From contig CANEWV010000156.1 of NCBI GenBank assembly GCA_947442905.1, positions 1-5,181 of the forward strand: DNA of 5,181 nt. The letters run 5' to 3'. The notes beneath the pieces are model-generated. The model made no database searches and had not been told where the DNA came from. It saw nothing but the letters and a program-made list of their open reading frames with translations. The position numbers and the translations under genes were made by a program. Below, one piece after another: positions 1 to 5,181 of this stretch. This DNA comes from Chitinophagaceae bacterium. GTDB taxonomy: Bacteria; Bacteroidota; Bacteroidia; Chitinophagales; Chitinophagaceae. Positions within the stretch are counted from its first letter, which is position 1; every line of letters begins with the position of its first letter.

Positions 1-657
1 ATTGGTGGTGCACTAATTCCTACCATTTCTTACTACTACAACAAGCAACAAATTGATCAAGCAAAAACATTTTTGCGCAGCTCTTTGGATGTAACCATTT
101 TTATTACGATGCCTGTAACGGTTGGATTAATGACACTAGCTCCAGAACTCATTTATACTTTTGCGGGAAAAGAGTTTTCGCCAAGTATTTTATCGATGCA
201 AATTATGTCGGTACTGCCCATTATTATTGGCATTGGACATTTACTATCTTTTCAATGGCTCATTCCTTTTGGCAAAAACAAAGCCGTATTTGTAGCCATG
301 CTTGTTGGGCTGGTAGTAAGCATGCTATCCAACTTATTGCTCATCCCAATTTATTTAGACAAGGGGGCTGCCATAAGTACTGTTATTACCGAATGCATCG
401 TTTGCGCCGCATACTATTACTATCTTAGATCTGAACGTACTATTTCAATCAATAAGCGACTAGTTTTTCAAACAATTTTTTCTAGCTTATTATTTATCCC
501 AATTATATTACTAGTTCGGCTAACCTCGGATAACAATATTGTTATTTGTATTTTATCTATTTTTACTTGCGTTGCCAGCTATTCACTGCTTCAATTTTTT
601 GTCTTTAAAAATTTTGAGGTTTTTAAATCACTATTGTTTAAACGCATAAACGAGTAA
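1..657 (+). CDS. Wzx-type oligosaccharide flippase, C-terminal half (5' end outside window)
   Basis: The reading frame is open from base 1 to the TAA at 655-657, giving 218 codons. The first ATG-like codon inside it (TTG at 73) is internal, so the real start lies upstream. The visible part has about six hydrophobic membrane segments, near window residues 31-50, 63-84, 95-118, 122-142, 154-173 and 178-202. It carries the layout typical of the MATE/MurJ-like polysaccharide flippase superfamily: a 'P..VGLMTLAPELI..FAG' stretch (38-56), GKNKA (91-95), NLLLIP (111-116) and a GAAISTVITE helix (122-131). Known members have 12-14 membrane segments and around 450-500 residues, so roughly half is missing here. 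By family it would move lipid-linked oligosaccharide units across the inner membrane. The stop overlaps the next gene's ATG by one base (TAATGA), which suggests translational coupling. The family call is strong, but the substrate is unknown. Confidence 0.88.
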   Translation: MGGALIPTISYYYNKQQIDQAKTFLRSSLDVTIFITMPVTVGLMTLAPELIYTFAGKEFSPSILSMQIMSVLPIIIGIGHLLSFQWLIPFGKNKAVFVAMLVGLVVSMLSNLLLIPIYLDKGAAISTVITECIVCAAYYYYLRSERTISINKRLVFQTIFSSLLFIPIILLVRLTSDNNIVICILSIFTCVASYSLLQFFVFKNFEVFKSLLFKRINE

Positions 658-1658
658 TGAGCCATCCAAGTAAAAAGATTGCATTTACAATTTGCTCTGC
701 AAATTATGTAGCGCAGGCGCTTGCGCTAGGCGATTCTTTACTTGTGCACAATCCAACGTATCATTTTATCATTGGACTTGTAGATGAAATTGATGAAGCA
801 TACCCAATTGTTCATTCAACCAACTATACGCTTATTCCGATCAAGGAAATTGGCATTCCTAATTTTAATACGTTTTGTGCACAATATAATATTACAGAAC
901 TAAATACGGCCGTTAAACCATTTTATTTTTCTTATTTATTTGAAAAAAATGAAGCGGTTGAAAGTATCGTGTATTTAGACCCTGACATTTTTGTTTACCA
1001 TTCTTTTGAATTACTTGAAAAGCATTTGTTGGCTAATCAAATTGTTTTGACGCCGCATATTACAAAGCCTATCAACGACAATAAATATCCTACCGAAACT
1101 GATTTTTTGAATGCCGGTATTTATAATTTAGGTTTTATTGCACTAAAGCGAGGCAACGAATCTTTAGCACTTATTAATTGGTGGAAAGATCGACTTACTC
1201 ATTTATGTAAAATAGATTTTGAAAATGGACTCTTTGTAGATCAATTATGGCTCAACTTTGCGACCCTGTTTTATAAGGAGGTTTTTGTATTAGACAATCC
1301 AGGCTATAATATGGCCTACTGGAATTTACAAGAGCGTAGCTTATCAGAAAACAGTACTGGCGCCTACACTGTTAATAACCAATGTCCGCTTGTCTTTTAT
1401 CATTTTAGTGGATATGATTTACATAAACAATACGCCATCTCTAAATATCAAAACAGGTTTAGCTTTTCGGATAGAAAAGACATAACGCCACTTTTTGACA
1501 AGTACCATCAAGATGTTATGAGCCGTGGCTTTGACGCTTTTGCAGCCATCCCTTGTAAGTATGTAGTAAACAGCCCAAACAAAAAGTCGCCTTTTATAAA
1601 AAAGCTGGTGCATCAATTAAAAAATTGGAAGCATTCTTTATTACAATCCAACAAGTAA
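657..1658 (+). CDS. GT-A fold glycosyltransferase with DPD motif (GT8-like)
   Basis: This 333-residue protein starts at an ATG overlapping the flippase stop. The N-terminus (KKIAFTICSANYVAQALALGDSL, residues 6-28) matches the first strand and helix of nucleotide-sugar transferases of GT-A fold. A metal-binding DxD is seen as YLDPDIFVY (106-114, DPD 108-110). FLNAGIYNLGF (150-160), a WW pair (175-176), VDQLWLN (194-200) and PGYNMAYWNLQER (215-227) follow. FYHFSGYD (247-254) resembles the C-terminal HxxG metal/phosphate-binding segment of GT8 enzymes. No membrane segment is seen, so a cytoplasmic or membrane-associated enzyme is likely. It presumably adds one sugar to the repeat unit passed to the flippase; donor and acceptor cannot be read from sequence. 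A basic tail (309-333, many Lys) could aid membrane contact. The GT-A assignment is confident, while the exact CAZy family is not, since GT8 likeness rests on motif order only. Confidence 0.85.
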   Translation: MSHPSKKIAFTICSANYVAQALALGDSLLVHNPTYHFIIGLVDEIDEAYPIVHSTNYTLIPIKEIGIPNFNTFCAQYNITELNTAVKPFYFSYLFEKNEAVESIVYLDPDIFVYHSFELLEKHLLANQIVLTPHITKPINDNKYPTETDFLNAGIYNLGFIALKRGNESLALINWWKDRLTHLCKIDFENGLFVDQLWLNFATLFYKEVFVLDNPGYNMAYWNLQERSLSENSTGAYTVNNQCPLVFYHFSGYDLHKQYAISKYQNRFSFSDRKDITPLFDKYHQDVMSRGFDAFAAIPCKYVVNSPNKKSPFIKKLVHQLKNWKHSLLQSNK

Positions 1659-1664
1659 CCCTTG
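1656..1664 (+). other. same-frame stop/start junction TAA-CCC-TTG
   Basis: The stop of the GT-A gene (TAA, 1656-1658), one proline codon (CCC) and the TTG start of the GT9-like gene lie in one frame. No Shine-Dalgarno-like sequence precedes the TTG; the upstream bases are coding sequence of the first gene. Ribosomes finishing the first gene could restart immediately, or read-through of the TAA would give a two-domain fusion of about 586 residues. The arrangement is seen directly; reinitiation or read-through is inferred. Confidence 0.6.
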
Positions 1665-2420
1665 AAAACACTCATCATATCCATATTAAAGGGCGGACTT
1701 GGCGACCATTTGTTTTATAGTCATTTGCCACGCATTGCTAAACAAAACGGCGGTTATAATCAGGTATATATTTCTAATGATTCAATTTTCAGAAACCCCG
1801 ATACTAAAAAATTGGTATGGGAGCTAAACCCATACCTAGATGGATTTACAAACGAAGCTGGCATTTTTTATTTTTCAGATAACATACTAGCGGGTCAAAA
1901 TTTATTGGATCATTTAATGCTTGCTTACGGGCTCGATGATCATAAAAGAAACCATGAGCCTGAAATTTATTACAAGCCTAAACTAGTAGAGGCATTTATT
2001 CATAAAACCATTTACGACCCTAACTTCATATCCTATACCGGAGATATCAAATACGCCAAAACCATTCAAAACTGGTTTACACATGCGGGTATTGAACCAG
2101 ATGCGCAAATGAAAGTGCTGGGGGGTAGGGCCATAGAAATTGATTGTAGTAACAGAGCATCTACGCCAGACCTTTTTACCTTTTGCGACCTACTCTATTC
2201 GGCAAAAGCGATTTACTGCTTAAGTACCGGCACCGGAACCCTTGCGGCTGCGCTACAAAAACCAGTAACGGTGCTTTATGGGGAGGGGCTACAAGCGGCC
2301 TATAGGCATTCAGGTTTACACCACTATATCAATGTAGGAAACGATTTTACCGCTTTAGACAAAGTAAAAAAATGGGTGACCAAACAATTGGGCCAGGTTA
2401 TGCCAATTGGCAAAAAATAA
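1662..2420 (+). CDS. compact GT9/heptosyltransferase-like glycosyltransferase, TTG start
   Basis: This is a 252-residue protein. The start is TTG at 1662, because the codon two positions upstream is the in-frame TAA of the previous gene and no ATG occurs in frame until about residue 86. The TTG also begins directly at the expected first strand (KTLIISILKGGLGDHL, 2-17), whose GGLGD loop is like the N-terminal GxGD loop of GT9 enzymes. The C-terminal part, DLFTFCDLLYSAKAIYCL (170-187) followed by STGTGTLAAALQKPVTVLYG (188-207), parallels the GT9 pattern of a helix, a strand ending in (D)SG.., 'LAAAL..P.v.lfG' and the nucleotide-sugar pocket. Typical GT9 proteins have about 330-360 residues, so this one is short, mainly in the region between the two Rossmann-like parts. 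It probably transfers a sugar in repeat-unit assembly, but it could be a divergent or non-catalytic relative. A G6 run lies at 2120-2125. Confidence 0.7.
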   Translation: MKTLIISILKGGLGDHLFYSHLPRIAKQNGGYNQVYISNDSIFRNPDTKKLVWELNPYLDGFTNEAGIFYFSDNILAGQNLLDHLMLAYGLDDHKRNHEPEIYYKPKLVEAFIHKTIYDPNFISYTGDIKYAKTIQNWFTHAGIEPDAQMKVLGGRAIEIDCSNRASTPDLFTFCDLLYSAKAIYCLSTGTGTLAAALQKPVTVLYGEGLQAAYRHSGLHHYINVGNDFTALDKVKKWVTKQLGQVMPIGKK

Positions 2421-2456
2421 CAGCTCGCATGCGCATATTTTTTTAAATTGCACCAT
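2421..2456 (+). other. 36-base spacer, widest gap in the operon
   Basis: This is the only gap longer than 11 bases. It holds an 8-base self-complementary word CGCATGCG (2426-2433) and a T7 run (2438-2444) followed by AAATTG. The palindrome has no loop, so it cannot form a useful terminator hairpin. The AT-rich stretch just before the polymerase ATG is the kind of unstructured leader often seen at Bacteroidota starts without a Shine-Dalgarno sequence. I see no convincing promoter with correctly spaced -33/-7 elements. Confidence 0.4.
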
Positions 2457-3815
2457 ATGTTTGTTTTGCCCTTAATTTATTGCAGTGCCTTTTTTGCGGC
2501 AATTCATGCACTTTATAAAAAAAGAGAACAAGGCATCTTTTTATTTATCATTTTTGGGCTTCCTATCTACACCATTTCATTGTCGGTGGCTTACATGTAT
2601 GGACTTGAAAAATTAATCCCATTTTTTCAAGTTTTTAAGGAAATAAGTATTGTATTTTTTTTACTCTATGCAATTAGTCAATTAAAAGCTAATAATAACT
2701 GGACCAGTATTGACAAATTAATGCTTACTTTTTTGTGCATTAATATCTTGTATGCCTTATTACCCATTGGTACATATACTTTTTTTGAAAGACTCCTTGC
2801 ACTCAAAAGTTTAAGCTTTTTCCCGCTCGTATATTTTACCGGAAGGCTGCTCCAAAAAGACGCTATTCACTTACAGCAAATTTATATGCTGATAGGTATA
2901 CTAACTGTTGTTGTAGGCGGAGTATTATTTATAGAATTTTTGACCTACACACATATACAATCAGTTAGTGGCTACGCTAGTTTTAATGAACATTTTTTTG
3001 ATCAAGACCCTTCTGGTACGTATGGCCTTACCTGGACTTTTGAAATTGAAAATGGCATGAAACGATTTGCCAGCTTGTTTTCTACCCCATTAGAACTTGC
3101 AGCAGCATCACTTATTTCGTTGTCAGCAGTGGCCGCCATGGTTACAACAAGTGACAATAAAATAAAACTTAATGCTTTTACCACGCTTACACTGGTGGCA
3201 AGTATGTTTTGTATCAGCTTTGCGCTTTCGAGGGCTTCGCTGGTGAGCTATTGTATTATGTTATACGTATATGCACTTCTCACTAAAAAGAAATTATTAT
3301 TACAAATTATACATACTGCAGCACTTGCTGCAGGAGCTGTACTTCTTCTGATTTCTTTTAATAACGATTTTGTAGATTTCATTATCAACTCTATCACTTT
3401 TACCAACGCTTCAAGTGTTGGACACTTAATTGAGTGGGCCAATGGATTTGAATCGATGGTTAAAGATCCATTAGGTATTGGGCTAGGTAATGCAGGTCGT
3501 ATTTCGGGATTTTCGGGATACAATGTGGGGGGGGAAAATCAATTTATTATTATTGGCGTTCAAACGGGCATTATAACAGCAGGCATTTACATTGCAATGT
3601 ACATAATGGTGATGCGAAAGGCATTACAGCTATTTAAAACCCAAACGGGTAAAATTAGAAGACTGGCACTATTTATATTTCTAATAAAAGTAGGTATGCT
3701 TATCCCACTTTTTACTTCGGAGGCAGAGTCATACATTTACATCAGCTATATTACATGGATTTTAACGGGTTTACTTATGAGTATGAGTAGTCGTTTAGAA
3801 CCGTCTATCAAATAA
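2457..3815 (+). CDS. O-antigen polymerase/ligase family membrane protein (Wzy/WaaL-like)
   Basis: The ATG at 2457 gives 452 residues. A TTG at 2448 would add only three (M-H-H), and ATG is preferred because translation then opens straight into the first membrane segment. About 11-12 hydrophobic segments are visible. FALSRAS (255-261) is the 'SR' motif of this superfamily, with R259. A large polar loop then follows (about 302-360) with GHLIEW (322-327) and PLGIGLGNAG (338-347). ENQFIIIGVQTGIITAGIYI (360-379) is the conserved segment after the loop. This layout is that of the O-antigen ligase/polymerase superfamily (Wzy_C type), where the loop is periplasmic and the Arg handles the lipid-linked substrate. 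Next to a Wzx flippase it most likely polymerises repeat units as a Wzy; ligase activity (WaaL) cannot be excluded, because Wzy and WaaL are hard to separate by sequence. A G8 run at 3527-3534 falls just before the ENQF motif. Confidence 0.82.
   Translation: MFVLPLIYCSAFFAAIHALYKKREQGIFLFIIFGLPIYTISLSVAYMYGLEKLIPFFQVFKEISIVFFLLYAISQLKANNNWTSIDKLMLTFLCINILYALLPIGTYTFFERLLALKSLSFFPLVYFTGRLLQKDAIHLQQIYMLIGILTVVVGGVLFIEFLTYTHIQSVSGYASFNEHFFDQDPSGTYGLTWTFEIENGMKRFASLFSTPLELAAASLISLSAVAAMVTTSDNKIKLNAFTTLTLVASMFCISFALSRASLVSYCIMLYVYALLTKKKLLLQIIHTAALAAGAVLLLISFNNDFVDFIINSITFTNASSVGHLIEWANGFESMVKDPLGIGLGNAGRISGFSGYNVGGENQFIIIGVQTGIITAGIYIAMYIMVMRKALQLFKTQTGKIRRLALFIFLIKVGMLIPLFTSEAESYIYISYITWILTGLLMSMSSRLEPSIK
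3527..3534 (+). repeat. G8 homopolymer inside the polymerase gene
   Basis: Eight uninterrupted G bases encode the end of V357, G358, G359 and the first base of E360 of the polymerase. It is the longest G or C run in the window; the next are G6 (2120-2125) and G5 (363-367). Loss of one G would meet TAA at 3574-3576 after 13 new codons. Gain of one would meet TAA at 3635-3637 after 34 new codons. Either change removes the ENQF segment and the last membrane helices. The tract is seen directly; any switching is inferred. Confidence 0.75.
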
Positions 3816-3826
3816 GAAAGTTAGAG

Positions 3827-4501
3827 ATGAGCGTATTTAAATTATTTGTAAACCACCATAAAAAAGATTCTTTTGTAAATAGAATTAGGCAAAAAAGGTT
3901 TGCGGCGCAACAACAACATTTAGAGCAGTTACTGGAGCAAAAAGAAAGCATTAAAATTTTAGATATTGGCGGCGAAATAGATTTTTGGAAACATATGGGC
4001 TGGCAAAATGAACGTTGCACCATTTATCTCTTAAATTTAGAAGATCGCATTGCGGCATGCAGTGGAGACAACAATGGTTTTGTGTGGGTACAAGGCAACG
4101 CACTAGATTTACCCTTCCATGCTGGCGACTTTGATGTACTATTTTCCAACTCAGTAATTGAACATGTAGGCAGCTACCAAAATCAAGCCCTTTTTGCATC
4201 GGAGGTAAACAGGGTTTGCAGCAAATACATCATTCAAACACCAAGCTTGTGGTTTCCATTAGAGCCGCATAGTTTGCTTCCACTTTTTCAGTTCATCCCG
4301 CACCGAGTTAGAGCTGTACTAATTATGTTATTTAACATCAACTATTTTCCAAAACAAAAAACATACAATGAGGCATTAGCGGTATCAAGGTCTACCCTCA
4401 TGTTTTCTAAAAAAAGATTTCAGCAAATTTTTCCGGACGCTACTATACAGGTAGAAACATTATTTGGTATTCCAAAATCCTATACTGCTATTAAAATGTA
4501 A
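3827..4501 (+). CDS. class I SAM-dependent methyltransferase (Methyltransf_11-like)
   Basis: This protein has 224 residues, with an ATG start 11 bases after the polymerase stop and a weak purine-rich leader (AAGAAAG, 3814-3820). Motif I is ILDIGGEIDFWKHMG (44-58): the usual GxGxG is replaced by GGEIDFW, a variant I associate with methyltransferases of sugar clusters. A polar/acidic end of strand 2 lies at LNLED (69-73). QGNALDLPF (89-97) fits the adenine-contact segment with D94, and DFDVLFSNSVIEHVG (101-115) is the strand-4 signature of the Methyltransf_11 group with the EH pair at 112-113. FSKKRFQQIFP (193-203) and a C-terminal strand pair complete the fold. No membrane segment is clear, although 163-173 is hydrophobic. 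It would transfer a methyl group from SAM, plausibly to a sugar hydroxyl or as a chain cap, but the acceptor is unknown. The fold is confident; the substrate is inferred only from its neighbours. Confidence 0.82.
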   Translation: MSVFKLFVNHHKKDSFVNRIRQKRFAAQQQHLEQLLEQKESIKILDIGGEIDFWKHMGWQNERCTIYLLNLEDRIAACSGDNNGFVWVQGNALDLPFHAGDFDVLFSNSVIEHVGSYQNQALFASEVNRVCSKYIIQTPSLWFPLEPHSLLPLFQFIPHRVRAVLIMLFNINYFPKQKTYNEALAVSRSTLMFSKKRFQQIFPDATIQVETLFGIPKSYTAIKM

Positions 4502-4508
4502 TTTGTAT

Positions 4509-5181
4509 ATGCAGGTAAAAAAACAAAAAATAGGTATTGATATCCGCGATTTAAAAATTGCAAAAACGGGTGCACATACCTATTTGAGTGAACTGTGCAA
4601 AGCCATCAATAATAAGCAAGCTCTACAGTTCCAATACGTTTTTTTAGACACCCGCCTCCCTATTTATACCGGCAGCCATAAAATTGGAAAATTATGGGAG
4701 CAAATAAATTATGTTTTTTGGAAACAGGTTACACTGCCCATAAAAGCATGGCTAAACGGCTGTAGGCTTGTGTTTTGTACCGATTATTTTGTTCCCTACA
4801 CACAACTAAGCTTTACCACTATTCCGGTTTTTCATGACGCTTTTTTTTGGGAATATCCAGCGCATTATAATAAATATTGGCTTTGGTTTTTTAATACACT
4901 AGGTGTTAGCGCTGCAAAAAAATCAAGCGCTATTGTAACTGTTACAAATTATGCTAAGCAGCAAATTGCAACATATTCGGGCATTGATGCAGCAAAAATT
5001 ATTCCCATACATATTGGACCTAAATCGAGTATTACAGAACCACAACAAAAAATAGACCCACATTCTAGTGGTAACAACTGGCAACAGTTGCTACAAAAAA
5101 AATACATACTACATGTTGGTACCATCGAAAAAAGAAAAAATCTTGCTACACTTATAACTGCATTTGAACAACATATTATTA
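4509..5181 (+). CDS. GT4-family glycosyltransferase, N-terminal part (3' end outside window)
   Basis: The frame is open from an ATG at 4509, 7 bases after the methyltransferase stop, to the window edge (224 codons). A TTG at 4503 is in frame but less likely. The start KQKIGIDIRDLKIAKTGAHTY (5-25) matches the first strand and the R..(x)..TG..Y loop of GT-B, GT4-type enzymes. VFCTDYFVP (88-96), PVFHDAFFWEYP (106-117) with the conserved HD, and VTVTNYAKQQI (143-153) are the usual N-domain segments. ILHVGTIEKRKNLATLITAFE (200-220) is the hallmark of the C-terminal GT4 (Glycos_transf_1) domain, where the R and K contact donor phosphates. The downstream E-x7-E region is beyond the edge. A full protein would be about 370-390 residues. 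It likely adds a sugar (mannosyl- or glucosyltransferase-like) to the repeat unit. A7 and A6 runs at 4517-4530 lie in the first codons. Confidence 0.88.
   Translation, partial: MQVKKQKIGIDIRDLKIAKTGAHTYLSELCKAINNKQALQFQYVFLDTRLPIYTGSHKIGKLWEQINYVFWKQVTLPIKAWLNGCRLVFCTDYFVPYTQLSFTTIPVFHDAFFWEYPAHYNKYWLWFFNTLGVSAAKKSSAIVTVTNYAKQQIATYSGIDAAKIIPIHIGPKSSITEPQQKIDPHSSGNNWQQLLQKKYILHVGTIEKRKNLATLITAFEQHII

Noticed and set aside
1419..1616. Minus-strand open frame inside the GT-A gene
   Set aside because: It lies opposite a well-supported coding gene, and its product shows no family motif.
2426..2444. CGCATGCG followed by a T7 run, resembling a terminator between genes
   Set aside because: The palindrome has no loop and only 4-base arms, so no stable hairpin forms; the genes on both sides belong to the same pathway.
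2429..2446. Five-codon open frame ATG...TAA (MRIFF) before the polymerase gene
   Set aside because: It is too short to judge, has no ribosome-binding signal, and is expected by chance in AT-rich sequence.
2456..2463. TATGTTTG, matching the Bacteroidota -7 consensus TAnnTTTG
   Set aside because: It overlaps the polymerase start codon and has no TTG element at the right -33 distance; such AT-rich words occur by chance.
3316..3333. Perfect 8-base inverted repeat CTGCAGCA / TGCTGCAG with a 2-base centre in the polymerase gene
   Set aside because: It encodes Ala-Ala-Leu-Ala-Ala in a membrane helix. Alanine codons explain it, and the loop is too short for a hairpin.
3503..3520. Short tandem repeat TTTCGGGAT/TTTCGGGAT in the polymerase gene
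   Set aside because: Only two near-copies encode I-S-G-F-S-G-Y; a third copy or array is absent.
3248..3523. Minus-strand open frame of 91 codons inside the polymerase gene
   Set aside because: It is a shadow of the conserved polymerase reading frame and has no recognisable domain.
3951..4199. Minus-strand open frame of 82 codons inside the methyltransferase gene
   Set aside because: It is opposite the methyltransferase motifs and shows no domain or start signal.
4841..4848. T8 tract in the GT4 gene (similar T8 at 2655-2662, A8 at 5095-5102)
   Set aside because: A/T runs of 7-8 are common across this AT-rich window through Phe and Lys codons, so they do not stand out as G8 does.

Overview
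The window is an AT-rich piece of a surface-polysaccharide (O-antigen or exopolysaccharide) biosynthesis cluster. By protein style it most likely comes from a member of the Bacteroidota, perhaps the Chitinophagales. The grounds are low GC, Lys/Asn/Ile-rich proteins, start codons without a Shine-Dalgarno sequence, and a GT-A glycosyltransferase of a type I associate with that phylum. The taxonomic call is an inference from style, not from a marker gene.

All six genes lie on the + strand and are packed tightly. In order they are: the C-terminal half of a Wzx-type flippase (1-657, open at the left edge); a GT-A glycosyltransferase with a DPD motif (657-1658); a compact GT9/heptosyltransferase-like protein with a TTG start (1662-2420); a Wzy/WaaL-type O-antigen polymerase or ligase (2457-3815); a class I SAM-dependent methyltransferase with a glycine-poor motif I (3827-4501); and the N-terminal part of a GT4 glycosyltransferase that runs off the right edge (4509-5181). 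The gaps are a 1-base overlap, then 3, 36, 11 and 7 bases. I see no convincing promoter or terminator inside, so the window reads as the middle of one operon.

Together the genes fit a Wzx/Wzy-dependent pathway. The glycosyltransferases build a repeat unit on a lipid carrier at the cytoplasmic face, the flippase moves it across the inner membrane, and the polymerase joins units in the periplasm. The methyltransferase may modify a sugar or cap the chain. The sugars cannot be told from the sequence.

The region is otherwise ordinary. The points worth a second look are an uninterrupted G8 tract in the polymerase gene, positioned so that slippage would switch the gene off, and the junction where two glycosyltransferase genes sit in the same frame separated only by TAA-CCC. 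A shorter G6 tract, the short GT9-like protein and the unusual methyltransferase motif I are lesser points. I found no RNA gene, mobile element, CRISPR array or clearly new system.
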